64,000 nt of DNA from the NCBI GenBank assembly GCA_905182995.1, contig CAJJDP010000012.1, positions 380,370-444,369 on the forward strand, given 5' to 3'. The position numbers and the translations under genes were made by a program. Numbering within the stretch: position 1 is the stretch's first letter; each line of letters begins with the position of its first letter. This DNA is from Paramecium octaurelia. Its lineage: Eukaryota > Ciliophora > Oligohymenophorea > Peniculida > Parameciidae. Shown piece by piece: positions 36,332 through 48,603 of the stretch. The notes under the pieces were generated by a model. That model was given only the letters and a program-made list of their open reading frames with translations. It ran no database searches and had not been told where the DNA came from.

Positions 36332-37191
36332 ATGAAATAAAAAGAAATTAAACTTGTTTATGAAAAAACTAATGAAACATATTAGTGGTAACTTATGCCT
36401 TTAGATTAATTCATTCAAGAAGTTAGTCAGGTCTTCAATATTCAAATAGGCACATTTTATGTTTTTTCCTAAGATAAACGAATTGAGATTAGAAATACTG
36501 AAGAATTATACTGGTATGGGTAAAGTGGTGGAATTTTAATTACAGAAAATCAAGGGTTTTAAAATAGAATATACACTCCAGTCCCTAATTTGAATTTAAG
36601 TCAAATTCAGAATCAAAAGCAATATTCAATAGTTAGAAAAACCTAGGAAATTAAAAAGAGACTCAATCAAACAATTAAGTTAATGAAGGAGACTTAATCT
36701 AATGTGACGTATCGAAGCTTGTCTCCAAAAGAAAGTTGGAAATGCCTATAAGAAAAGACAAAATAGTTATAAGAACAGACTCAATAATTCAATAGTAGGT
36801 AAGAGGAATTGCAATAGGAATCCGAGAAGTAAGCATTCATTATTATAAAAGCTTATTAAAAGAAATTTTAGAGGTTTAAAATGAATATGTTATGTATAGC
36901 AAACGTAATGATGGCCTACAGAAATCTATCAATTAACTTTAAATGTTATTGAAATTATAGAAAAAATAAATCAACCAAATCAAAATGAGATATCCTGCAA
37001 TAGATTTAGATTCTTATGTTAGTTCAATTAAGTATTAAAGTAATTTAAAGGATACTTTATTGAACTATCTTCAAGTGTTGTAACAAATGATTTTAAAAGG
37101 AGAGGGTAAGAATAACTTTAAAACTACTTTTAATTAAAATGAAACAATACTTTGTCTACAGCAAATCATCAAAGAAATAAAGAAAATTTGA
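36332..37191 (+). CDS. PB1-like N-terminal domain plus coiled coil, 278 aa
   Basis: One intron at 36829-36851 (23 nt). The first 75 residues (KEIKLVYEKTNETYQWQL, then FIQEVSQVFNIQIGTFYVFS and RIEIRNTEELYWYG) have the strand-strand-helix-strand pattern of a PB1 or ubiquitin-like interaction domain. The rest is charged, Gln-rich coiled coil (LQEKTKQLQEQTQQFNSRQE). The domain begins at residue 3, which supports this start even though only three bases separate it from the divergent neighbour's ATG. Function unknown; protein-protein scaffolding is likely. Confidence 0.66.
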
Positions 37192-37220
37192 AAATAATAC
37201 TTTATAATAAACATCATTAA

Positions 37221-39620
37221 TCAAACAACAATTTTGGACTTATCTATCATGAATTTTATTAGAAACTAAGAAGAATAATTATTTTCCAATCTATCAAAAC
37301 ATTTGGATGTCAAATATTTTAATTATTAAAGCAGTTTTTTTACTAACTCTCTTTTTTCATCTTTAAATTCATTGACATTTATCAATTTAATTGAATAATA
37401 GAATAAATGTTATGCTGCCTAATAAGTCTTCTTGCTTTAATTAAGGGTTATCAACAATTATAAAAATTTTAATATATCCTCTTTGACCATTTTTTATGAT
37501 AACATAGGCACAACATTGTCATAATCATCTTGCCTTAAATAAATATAATATTTACTTATAAATTTCCGTGACTGCTTAAATGAAATGTTTAATATAATTA
37601 TTCTGAAAAGCAATAAAGGCTGCATCTAAATATAATTTATCTCTCATAAAATCTTGGAATGTCTGCAATTTTATTTTAATATCATGTTATTATAGTTATT
37701 ATTGCTAAGTTACTTGTTCTGTCTTATCTTTCCATAAAATTAGATTTGAATCATTTGCTCCAGTTACTATGAAGATATCTTGATTTTCTCTCTTGATATC
37801 CAAAGCATAAATTTTACCAGTGTGTTGTGAGAAAGTATTAATGCATGTTTATTTTTTTACATTCCATAGCTTAATATTACCAATTGAATCAGTACTTATT
37901 AATTCAGATCCTCTAGCAAACCATGAAACTTTTAGTTGAGGAGCTACTCCTTAGAAGGATTTAATGATGGAGCCATCACTGAGATTCCAGAGCTTAATAG
38001 TGTTGTCTCCACTTGCTGAAGCCAATATTTTTTCTATTGGTGAAAACTATATATCCCAAACTCCTCTTTTATGACCTTTAAGTATCATTTTATTCATTAG
38101 ATTTTCATCCCATAGTTTAATAAGTCTATCTTAAGAGGATGTGGCAATAAGCTTGTTATTTGGTGAGAATCGAACACAATTCATTTCTTTTTCATGAGCC
38201 ACAACAGTTTTTAGAGATTATTCAGATTGATAATTCTTTAAATCCCATAATTTAAGTGTTTTATCTTTTGAAACAGAAGCAATATATTTGGAATTAACAT
38301 CGATAGAGATGACATCATCGGAATGACCACTATATTTGTGCAATTCTATTGGTTGCTTGAACCCTTTGTATTTGAATATAATGACACAATTATCTTTGGA
38401 GGCTGTTACTATTAGGTCATCAATAAATTCGCAACACATGATTACACTATAATGAGCCTTCCAAGCAATGACTTCTAGGTTATCTAAATTTAATATTCTA
38501 ATAAGTTAGATATTTAATATTACTTCATAAATGGTGAATTTGTTGCCAAGAGTAAGTGATTATTTTTGATAAACTTAACATGTAATATTTCATCATTATA
38601 TCCTAATAATAGTTTTTGTTATTAAATTTGTCCAGAAACTAATTCAGTTATATAAATATGAAGTTCACTTGTAACAATATACAATTTCTCATTGCAATTC
38701 ATAAACTTCAATATTTATTACCCATTAAATTGTTAATCAACCACAATTTTTTTGTTTTACTATTTAATATGCAGATCTCCAGACTCAGTACCAATAATTA
38801 AGGTATTTTTGAAATAAATGAATGTTTCAATTTCAATATCAAATTCTACAGTTTCAGTCAATTTTTATACACTTGTATCCCAAAATTTAATATATTTATT
38901 ACAACTTGATACCAACATGTGTTGATTAAATTAAATATGAGTGATCCTACTATTGAAGTCAACAAAACCACAAAGTATTCTGTTAGCCACCAAATCAAAT
39001 AACGAGATGCGTCTGTCATCTGTAGCAATAGCCACTTACAATTTCCTCATAATAGGAATCCATTATAATTTAAGAACACTTCCACTTACTCTAAATTCAG
39101 TGCTTTGCTAATTCTTTTTAACATTTATAATTTTGACCATGCAATTTGTACCACCTAAAGCCAAGTAAACATCTTCTGGACTAAATTGCATATCAATGGC
39201 AAATAGAGGTTCTGTTTTAATTGTAAATTATGTGATGTGATCATTCAATCTAACATATCTAAGCATATAATTCTTTGTAAATGTTGCAATATAATCGTTT
39301 AGATTGCTCACACAAAAATTTGCTATTTCTTCCTGATTGTGTTAAATTTTCTTATCAAGGTATTATACACAAAAATTGAAGCAGGTATATATCACATTAT
39401 TTGTTATTTGTATCTTGCCACCTTAATAAAAAGGCAATAACTATTTAATTGGTTCAATGTGCGAAATAAATTAATCCTCATTTATAATTTGAACCTATTT
39501 TGTTTCTTATTCTTTTTTATCAGCACCAATTTATTTTGATTACAAAGATAGTTTACTTAGTTTTAGCCTAATTAGACGTCTTGATTTGAGCAATTTGGCT
39601 GATTATACGATTTTAACCAT
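37221..39620 (-). CDS. UTP13: WD40 protein UTP13/TBL3 of the small-subunit processome
   Basis: 783 residues, introns 38498-38523 and 37534-37555. Two WD40 propellers are evident. The second is strong: VTASKDNCVIIF, GHSDDVISIDVNSKYIASVS, KDKTLKLWDL, SQDRLIKLWDENL, SGDNTIKLWNLSDG, GNIKLWNVKK. It ends TGANDSNLILWKDKTEQ, exactly where Utp13 proteins switch to their C-terminal helical Utp13 domain (LQTFQDFMRDKLYLDAAFIA). UTP13 is a UTP-B subunit that binds U3 snoRNP and the 5' ETS in nucleolar 18S rRNA processing. A 36-nt in-frame GT-AG stretch near the start stays open, so I keep it as coding. Confidence 0.86.
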
Positions 39621-39691
39621 ATATTATTATATAATTAATTATTAATTAGAAATTGCAAAGCATTAAAAAAAATAAGTTAAATTAGCTGAAA

Positions 39692-40506
39692 TCATTTGGT
39701 TTTGACAATGGTTTTGATGTCCTTCCAAATATCATTTACAGGTCTTTCTGCATTTACTTCAAATAAAATTCCTTTTCTAAAATTAATATTTATTTTTAGT
39801 TACTTTCTGTAATAATCAATAATAGGAGATGTCTTAGTCTAATACACATGTAGTCTATTTCTGATCGTGGCCTCTTTATCATCTTCCCTTTATACCAGAG
39901 GTTCCCCAGTAACATCATCGACTCCATGAACCTTTGGAGGGTTGAATTTATAATGATAAGTTCTTCCTGAATTCAAATGAGTCCATCGCCCTCCAAGACG
40001 ATCAACAACAATCTGCTCTTGCACATTCATAAATATTGCTTAATCAATTGATTATCCACTTTGTTTCAGAATCTAATCAAGTTTTTCAGCTTAAGGAATG
40101 GTACGAGGAAATCCATCTAAAATGGCACCATTAGCACAAGCAGGTCTTACATAAGAAAAGTATAATACTTGGCTAATTGCTATTTGATGAGATTGCACAT
40201 AACTTCATCCTCAATTAATTCTCCTCTTTCCATGATTCCTTTTAGTTTCTTTCCGAATTCACTTCCTGATCTTACTTCCTCTCTCAATAAATCTCCAGTA
40301 GACAAATGACACATACAGAATCGAGCCAACATTTTAGCTGAATGTGTTCCCTTACCTAAGATAAATTAATTGTATTAAGTACCTGCTCCTGGCATTCCTA
40401 ACAATACAATTCTTTTTCTCAATGCTTCCTCTTGGCATCTATATCTCCTATACAGTTCTTAAATTAAAGCAGCATTTGAAATCTTGGAGTAGGCTTGTGT
40501 ATCCAT
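39692..40506 (-). CDS. Adenylate kinase, long (AK2) type
   Basis: Interconverts ATP+AMP and 2 ADP. 254 residues, introns 40356-40382 (27 nt) and 40146-40168 (23 nt). Walker A GMPGAGKGTHSA forms across the first intron. Other signatures: [12 protein letters not shown], the DGFPRT box ([16 protein letters not shown], across the second intron), and a LID of the long type ([49 protein letters not shown]). The LID lacks the Cys4 zinc site of some bacterial enzymes. The short N-terminal extension ahead of the P-loop is helical, not a clear mitochondrial presequence. All catalytic arginines seem present. Confidence 0.93.
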
Positions 40507-40657
40507 TTGATTTTTTATTATAATTAATTAAAAGCAGATTTTAATATTTTTTAAGATATATATCCTAAAATAATTATTATAAAAATATATATTACAAATT
40601 TAATATCTCGTCATCTTAATAAATAATTATATATTTTATAATTAAATAGTCCAAATT

Positions 40658-41448
40658 ATGCCAAAGCCTTCAACATTACCTCAGATATATGATTAAATAA
40701 TAAAAGGATATTGATATATATATAAATCTACTTATTTCCAAGAAAATGCAAAGCATATATTAGATCAAGAGCCTTAAAAAAAATTAAACAAAAGAACATA
40801 GAAATGAAACAAAAACTATGAGCAATTCATTAGCTTAAACATAGGAATTCCTAATCTACTCCAGTACTAAAACTAGATGAAGAACAAAATATCATTGTAA
40901 TTAAAAGTAGAAAATCATTCTAAGCGATTGGAATGGATAATTTGTTTATATTGAATGTAATGATAAAAGAGATTTTGCTACAATGATACAAATTGGAGAA
41001 GCTCTTTATATTCAATTAAGTGACATCAAATAATAAAATGTGATCTAAAAATATTTTGATACACCATAGTTAAAGATAGCTTCATATTGTTTTAATATTT
41101 GATGAATTCTAAATAGTCAAAGTACAATTGGAAGTGATCCAGTTATTTTAACAAATTTAAACCTATTTTTAAGAGATAATAATTGTAAGATAAAATAACA
41201 GCTGTCGACAATACTAATTGCATTTTGACTAAGATAGTTCTTTAATTATATATGAAAGTTAGAACTTTATGAAAAATTAAAACAAAATCAATAGTATGAT
41301 GAGAATACTGTACAAGTATTCTATTCGAAAGATAATTAATTAGTAAATTAATATTTAGGTCCAAATATTAGTTATTAGAATAGATAAAAATTAAAGAGAT
41401 TGTTATAAAGCTAAACATACAATAAATGTCACTTACAAAATTCCTTGA
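40658..41448 (+). pseudogene. Remnant of a protein-coding gene, several breaks
   Basis: Plus-strand coding-like stretches in changing frames: MPKPSTLPQIYDQIIKGY, then LSDWNGQFVYIECNDKRDFA and MIQIGEALYIQLSDIK, then TGA TGA, then NSQSTIGSDPVILTNLNLFL in the same frame. Another open frame (FDEFQIVKVQLEVIQLFQ) runs to TGA at 41446. No set of short introns joins them. Weak signal may go on to about 41760. The product would be beta-rich. I do not recognise it. Fills the 1.6-kb gap between adenylate kinase and citrate synthase. Confidence 0.45.
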
Positions 41449-42137
41449 ATGCAGTTCATTTATTTTTTGTTATTCAAATTAATATACTAATCTATTTCAT
41501 ACTCAAAAACTTTAAAGATTAGAAGATATTTTCATAGAATTAATATAACACCCTCATTAACTTTATCAATTTTAGCAAATTTGGAATTGAATTTTAAGTA
41601 ATTTTTTACTAATTTCAATTTTGCTGCTCAAATCAGATTAAGAATATGAGAATAAAGAACTATCTTATAATTCGGATGAAAAATGCAAATTTCAAGTTAT
41701 ATTCAATAAGTTCAATGTCTAATTAAACCAGATAAGTGTGATTTGACAGAGATGACTTGATTATCTAAATTTTGGATATATAAATTCTCTTTTACAAATT
41801 TACCCACATTATTTAATATTTCTTATCAGATTAAATATATATAGCAAATGAATTAATAATTTGTATTCTAAATACCAAGTATAAATCTTTATTTTTATGC
41901 TTAATAATATCAATAATGGGGATAATAATAATTTAAATTATAGAGATCCTGAAAAATTTGATAGTTAATAATAGATGAAGTTTTAGAAGAAATAAATTAA
42001 AATTAAATACATATTATAAATAAACTGTTATTTAATTGATGTTAATTAATAATGCGCTTATTAATTGCACACTTTAAGAATATTAGCATAAGATATAATT
42101 TAAATAGATTTAGTAACAAATTAAATATTGATATTAA

Positions 42138-43580
42138 ATGTAGCATATTTATAGATCATTCAATAGCAAAAGCATTTTCCATTCATCCAACCTCTTGAAA
42201 GAAAGGTTGAGAGAGATTATACCAATTAAATAAGCTTTATTAAGAGACATTAGAAAGTAATATGGACAGAAGGAAATCTGCAAAGTTACTGTAGATTAAG
42301 CAATAGGAGGAATGAGAAATGTGTTTGGTTTGTTTTATGATATTTCATTGTTGGATTCAAAAACCGTAATTTTTTATAGTTACTGATAGGGTATCACATT
42401 CAGAGATTACAACATTCCAGAAATTTAGGAATACCTCTAGAAAGCTAAAAATGGTAATGAGCCATTGCCTGAAGCTTTATTTTGGTTATTGTTGACAGGT
42501 GACTTCCCTTCAGATCAAGAATTTAAATTTGTTTAAGAAGAATGGAAGAGAAGAGGAGAATTAGACTAAGAGACAGTAAAATTCATCACAAGTCTTCCAA
42601 AATAATTACATCCAATGACAATGTTGTCACAGAGTGTCTTATACTTATAAAAGAATTCAACATTCTAATAGGCTTATGAAAGCGGAAAAGCCACTAAACC
42701 ATAATATTGGGAATACTATTATGAAGATGCAATGGACTTGGTTGCCAAAATCCCAAGAGTTGCAGCTTTAATTTATAGACATAAATATAAAGTAAATAAA
42801 AATAATATATAAAAAGAATGGAAATTTGATTAGCAGTGATAATTCATTAGATTGGGCTGCCAATTACTCTCATATGATGGGTTTCGATCAATTTAATGCA
42901 TATGAATTATTTAGAATGTACTTAAGCATTCATGCAGATCACGAAGGAGGAAATGTGAGTGCCCATGCTACTCATTTGGTTGGTTCTGCTTTGGCTGATC
43001 AATACTTGTCATATTCAGCTGGTATTAATGGTTTGGCTGGACCTCTTCATGGCTTAGCAAATTAGGAAGTTCTTAAATGGTTGATTGAAATTAGAGTAAA
43101 ATTATATAATTATCATAATAGGAAAAATTAGGAGATAAAGTTTCAAATGAAAAGATTTAAGAATATGTCTTAAATACCATTAGAGAAGGAAGAGTAGTAC
43201 CAGGATATGGACATGCTGTGTTAAGATATACTGATCCAAGATATATTCACTAAAAGAATTTTGCTGAAAGATTGATTAAAGATGATCCACTTGTTGAACT
43301 TGTTAAATAATGTTACCATGTTATTCCACCTGTTCTTAAGACAATAGGAAAGATTTAAAATCCATGGCCCAATGTTGACGCTCATTCAGGAGTTCTCTTA
43401 AATCATTATGGATTGAAAGAGTTTGAATATTACACTGTAGTGTTTGCTGTCTCAAGAGCACTTGGATGCACTGCAAACTTAGTTTGGGCTAGAGCCTTTG
43501 GATTACCAATTGAAAGACCAGGATCTATAACTATGAGATGGATTGAAGAAAAGTTTGGAGAAAATTAATCTGTTAAATGA
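42138..43580 (+). CDS. CS: Citrate synthase, mitochondrial type
   Basis: Condenses acetyl-CoA and oxaloacetate. 455 residues, introns 42366-42389, 42792-42816 and 43096-43121. The start [20 protein letters not shown] is a typical mitochondrial presequence, Arg/Ser-rich without acids. Core signatures: [63 protein letters not shown] (catalytic His), [15 protein letters not shown] (second His), [14 protein letters not shown] (substrate Arg) and [14 protein letters not shown] (catalytic Asp). It has every active-site residue. In ciliates this enzyme has also been described as the 14-nm filament protein, so a structural second role is possible. Confidence 0.97.
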
Positions 43581-43614
43581 AAATGTTTTGTATGTTAAAT
43601 TTAAAATAAAAATA

Positions 43615-45496
43615 ATGTAATCTAAAGGACCTTCAGCATAATATCTATCGAAGCTCTTAATTGAGGATCCAAACAAAGCCCCTGAACATGTTTTTAAGAC
43701 CAATTAAAAATATGCTGAATATATCGCTTATTTGGGTTCTCAAAAGGCTCCAATAACTGCATTTACGAAATTAGCTTAATGGAAATAATACTAATTCGAG
43801 AATGTAAATCTATTAATTGATCCTGCTAAAATATCACCTTTGTTATCTGCACTTACAGATGAAAATAAACTATTAAAACATGAATGTTTCAAATAATCCA
43901 ATGATATTGTTGAATTAACTACAATGGTTGAAAGATTAATCGATGACAATTTAGTTATTAAAAAACACTTAGATTTGAAGACTAATGAAATGCAGCACTT
44001 TCTTTAGAATTAAAAAACATAAATTAATGATGAAATCTAGGATCTCAAATTTTAACTATAATCGTTGTAGGATGAGAATAATCTATTGATTACACATTTG
44101 GAGGATTTGAGAAGAAATCAAAATGATGATGTGATCAACAATTTAGAAACTGAATTGAGCAATGCTAGAGATTTGTTTGAGTAATAGCAATAGAATTTCA
44201 AATAATGTTAAGAAAGAGAATACGATATTAGTAGAGAACTTGTTAAAATGAACTCATAATATAAAGAAGCTTTAGAGAAGATTGTTGAACTATCCTCCTA
44301 ATTAAGCAGTTATGAGGACAACAATCATGAGCTAAGAAATTAAATCATGTTGATTTCTAATAAAATTAATATTGTTCAGAAGAATGCTTTCGATTAAGTT
44401 AACCAAAAGGAAATTGAACTTGAAAGTTTATAAATTAAATTTAATACTTTATTGAAGGACAATGATTCCATAAAGGATTAATTAAGCTAATATGACTTTA
44501 AAATATAAGAATTAATCAAAGAGAATACTAGAATAAGTGAAGAAATGAAAATGTATTAGTTAATGAATAACGAACTTTTGAATCAAGAGAAAGACATAAA
44601 GAATCAATTGTAATTGGAGAAGATGAAGAAAACTCCTAACGTTTCTGATGAGTAATTGACTAAGGAATAATTAATAAAAGAATGCAGAAGATTAGGAGAG
44701 TAATTAGAACGGGCATAATTAGAATATATTAAATTAGATGATTTCTTGACAAAACAAATCGATTAATAAAAGAAGTAATCAGAATAGATTCTTGAGAACA
44801 TGAAGATCAGATTCTAAAACTCTTTAGATAGCAGATAAGAATAAATTAATTAGTTAGAAAAATAAATTGCTTCATAGATTGAATAGATTAATATCCAAAA
44901 AAAAGAATTGGAAATCATCAATTTGGAGTATTAGGATATTAAATAAAAATAGGTATAGTGTTAAATATTAAAAATAGGAAGATTAATCTTAGATAAAGAA
45001 ATTAGTTGATTAATAAGTCATGGAAATCAGAGTCCTTAAGAGTTAATTGTAGGATAAGAAAATGCTGATTAATGAAATGTTAGAAGAAAAGGATAAAATG
45101 AGTAAGGTGTTTAAGAGTGAATAAATTTCATCATAGTAAAATATTCATCTGCTGGAGGAAGAAATAAAATAGTTACAAAATCAACAAATAAAATATTAAT
45201 CATAGAAGGAAGATCTGGAGAAATTATTAGAAATCAATGATAACTTAAAATAAGAAATTCATCATATCCAATAATAATATAAGGATGTTTAGGCGCTATG
45301 TAGAGATGAAATTGAAAAAAGATAGAATGTATAATATTGATTAATAAAGTTATAAGTAGAAGCAGGCATTTAAGCTAATTAAATTGGAACACTCAAAGAG
45401 TAGATCAGGTACTTCTAAGAATAACAGCAAAGAAAGGATAAATTAGACTAAGTTTTATAGGAAAATCAGATTCTAAGAGCACAACTTAAATAATGA
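43615..45496 (+). CDS. Long coiled-coil protein, 611 aa
   Basis: Introns 44953-44977 (25 nt) and 45329-45349 (21 nt). Only 34 bp after the citrate synthase stop, same strand. The first 100 residues are a compact mixed region (YLSKLLIEDPNKAPEHV, WKQYQFENVNLLIDPAKISP). From about 110 to the end it is heptad-rich helix packed with Glu, Lys, Leu and Gln, mostly TAA/TAG-coded. No head, kinase or membrane part. Likely cytoskeletal or basal-body structural protein; family not assigned. Confidence 0.72.
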
Positions 45497-45780
45497 TTAT
45501 AATATTAAATAAATACGAAAAAACATAAAACAAAACTATTTATCAAAATAAACTAAGATTATTATTATCTATGTGAAATGAATGCTTAAAAAAACTACTT
45601 GGTCTTTTGTTTTGAGCACTGAAAAAATGGGATTATATTTAAGGTTTTTGAATCCCATATGTTTATTATTAGAATTTCTCATGAGTACTTCTCACATGAA
45701 AATTTTTGCTCCAAAGACTATTAAAGATTTATTCTTTTTTTTTATGAGTTTGTTAGTCATAGTGAGTAAGATCAATATCA

Positions 45781-46197
45781 ATGACATCAGAAATTAAATT
45801 TATTAATTTGGAGACTGCTTAATTATTGTTGCGTTTAGTGACAACTTATGAAGTTTTACGAATACTGTAATTACTAATGCTTCTTGTTTTGTTAATAATA
45901 CATGAAGCAGGTCTATTTATTGGCATTTTATTTACTCTAGGAGAAAAAATCTCTTCTTTTGGTTTACTCACAATTTGTCTCTACATAACATCAAAATATT
46001 ATTTAGTACATAGTTGGATTTCATTTATGAGATTGTTTCATAGAGGGAAGCAAACAACTTATTAAATTATGATCTGCAAAATTCATGTAGCCACTTCATC
46101 AGGAGAGGCATAAAGGGAATCTAAACTTAATCATCCTTTAATTACTTTATCATATAAATTATTCTTCTTAATCGCCTGTATTTATTATAATCTATGA
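45781..46197 (+). CDS. Small predicted membrane protein, 138 aa
   Basis: ATG at 45781, TGA at 46195. It begins MTSEIKFINLETAQLLLRL, then two or three hydrophobic spans (QLLMLLVLLIIHEAGLFIGI, FGLLTICLYITSKYYLV, PLITLSYKLFFLIACIYY). The last 67 bp overlap, on the opposite strand, the end of the gene at 46131-46633, so the C-terminal part is less sure. An upstream frame at 45582-45797 is open and hydrophobic but has no TAA/TAG and I could not splice it in; otherwise 45497-45780 holds nothing clear. Confidence 0.45.
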
Positions 46198-46633
46198 TTC
46201 ATTCCAGATGCAATAAAAAACTGTCCATACAGCTCTGCAATATCTAAAAATTCCCCAGATAAGTTCACCTTCACTTGGAATTGAGGTAACCACTAAGTTA
46301 TTAGTTTTAGTGATAAATGATAGAAAGACCTTCATCATTACAAACCTCATACATCAAATGTGTTTTCGATTTATTTGGCACCAACATTTCAATCAGTGCA
46401 AATTCCTATTCAACTCTTTATTTCTCTTATTTAAGTGATTGAGATAGACATTTCTCATTAACATTGACAAATGACAAGAAATCGGTTGGAGTTTTAATAT
46501 GCTCTGTTTGATTAAGTCTTTGCTAAATTGCCTTAGTATTGTTGGCTCTATCAAGCCCTATCTATAAAAGCATCGAAAATATTTCAAAGGTATTTGCCTC
46601 ATGCATTACAGGATATAATGAATATGTGGACAT
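46131..46633 (-). CDS. Hypothetical protein, 160 aa
   Basis: One proposed 20-nt intron (46268-46287, starts GTG, ends AAG) restores the frame between QNQQL and MKVNLSGEFLDIAELY. Starts MSTYSLYPVMHEANTFEIFS. It is helical in the first half and has alternating strands later (PNKSKTHLMYEVCNDEGLSI). The 3' end overlaps the plus-strand membrane-protein frame. No family recognised. The intron is atypical, so a frameshift is an alternative. Confidence 0.52.
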
Positions 46634-46684
46634 AGGTTTTATAATTTAATATAAATGATTTGGATAATAATATGTCTTATTTCA

Positions 46685-47038
46685 TCAACACGCTTTAAAT
46701 TGTTTAACTCCTTTCTATAATATAAACTCAATGATAATACAGGTTGACTACAGGCAGGACATACATGTGTAACATCCTGGCAATCTTTTATATAAAATGG
46801 CAGGAATGCTAAAAATGCACCAAAAATGCAAAGGGTGACACAGCATAACCATGTATGAGTTCCCGGTTTATGTTACAATATAGAAACAGCCTAAACTCCA
46901 CAAGTGCTGCACTTGAACATCACTGGCTAACCAAATTCTTTGCATAATCATAATTTCCATACCATCAAGTTATTCTGGCAATTTATATTGTTCTTATGGT
47001 ATGTTCAACGGAATCTGGTCATCATTCTATTATTACAT
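46685..47038 (-). CDS. LITAF-domain membrane protein
   Basis: 100 residues, introns 46938-46962 (25 nt) and 46715-46740 (26 nt). Short Pro/Gln-rich N-terminus (IPLNIPQEQYKLPEQ), then the LITAF domain: knuckle FKCSTCGVQAVS, a hydrophobic in-plane helix (TWLCCVTLCIFGAFLAFLPF), and the second knuckle H-V-C-P-A-C. The two CxxC pairs bind one zinc and anchor the protein to endosomal/lysosomal membranes in animals. The usual CPxC-G-x-x-L ending is replaced by CPACSQPKGVKQFKAC. Second intron is supported because it gives a stop just after the domain. Confidence 0.85.
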
Positions 47039-47357
47039 ATTTTATTAATTAATATAAAACGAATTTAAGCAAATAAATATAATTTTGCAATTACCAAATA
47101 TTAAAGTTAGATTTATAACAAAACTAAATTATTTAATATTTAGTTGCTTCAGATTTCAACCTTGTTTCTTCAATTTAATCTATTATTAACTATTATCTGA
47201 TATCAACATTAATATTCTAATTAATATATAAAAACTTAGTATTAAATTCTAAGTTAACGAAAATGAATTATATTCCTAATATATATAAGAAAAAGAGGAG
47301 TGCGAAAGGTAAAACAATTGACTATCTTCTGTAATTTATTATTGATTATTATATATA

Positions 47358-48536
47358 TCAACTACTTAGTTTAGCTGTTAGGTCTTCTGATTTTTTTACT
47401 GAATCTACATGGTCGAATACTAGATTGTAAGCTTTTTAAACAACATCAATTTCAGAAAGTCTTTATTAAAATTACAACTAAAACAATACCTTTAAGTTTA
47501 TCTGCTAATATATGCTTAATGATATTATTCCTATTATTCCTTTGTTAATCGAAGTAATTCTTCTGTGATAGGAATATCGATTAAAAGTTGTTCTTTTTAA
47601 GCCAAAACAATTTTCTATTTATAATTCTTATGGTTCTTACTTGCTAATTAAATTTGTCATTGAATTATTGATTTAAGTTCTCAAGATCTGTAGATAATCT
47701 CTTTCTCAAAGTTTCAATTTCAGACATGGAGTTATCAAAATTAGTAGATGCCACTGCTTCAGCTTCAATATCTTCATTCAAACTTTTAGTAGCTGCATCT
47801 CTAATTTACTCTAATTTCTCTAAAATTCTTTAAACCGTGGGAACGTCAAATCTAGTTGTTAATTTCACCAAAATTGTGATTGGATGATTTGGTCCGAATT
47901 GTTCATGACATTCACTGTGTATTTAAGCTAAAATGGCTTATCTATTTTCATCAGTAGTTTATTCGTCAACAGCTTTGCTTAGTTTTTGAATAATGAGATT
48001 TAATGCATTAATAACTTTATTTGCAGATTCAACTCTTCTGTTATATGCTTTGACATCAGCAGCTCTGGCATTTCTAATGAACTATTCTTGCTCATTTAGA
48101 ATAGACAATTGTTTTTCATATGTAATAATAGTTTCTCTTAAAATGACCAATAATTCAGCTAAGGTTTAAATGAGAACATTTGCATTTGCCAAATCTGTAT
48201 TTAATTTTGAGAGATCGTCTTCCAATTCACTAATATTTTAATCGAAAACTGTCATTTATCTTGAGTGTTCAACATCATCATCAACTTAATCAGATTTCAA
48301 TGAATCTAACAATTCTTGTATGAGTTTCAGAACTTCATCAACTTAAGCTCCTGTCTCCAATTTGATTTACACCAATTCTTTTAATTAATCACTATAGGGA
48401 CTTTAGCCAAACTACAAGACTCAATACTTGTTCATACTTAGTGGAATGACTTCATCAATAACGAGGCTTAAGGTGTCATGGCTGAAAAGCATACTCCTAT
48501 AGTCAAAATCAACAAATTAAAACGGATTAGGCTCAT
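47358..48536 (-). CDS. Trichocyst matrix protein precursor (downstream of pair)
   Basis: 365 residues, introns 48412-48437, 47615-47640 and 47461-47489. Signal peptide MSLIRFNLLILTIGVCFSA. The rest is acidic, nearly all helical with few Pro/Gly and single Cys residues (LVQIKLETGAQVDEVLKLIQ, DLSKLNTDLANANVLIQTLA, ECHEQFGPNHPITILVKLT). This is the build of the proproteins cleaved into crystalline trichocyst core polypeptides. It lies 67 bp after the related gene at 48604 on the same strand. Stored in dense-core secretory vesicles and released by exocytosis. Confidence 0.82.
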
Positions 48537-48603
48537 TTTTATATTATAAAATTATTATTGAACTGTGTTATTCATCTATATATTATTAAATTGAATTGAT
48601 AAA

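Noticed and set aside
39336..39371. 36-nt in-frame GT-AG candidate intron near the start of UTP13
   Set aside because: It stays open when read through, is longer than all other local introns, and is not needed for the frame.
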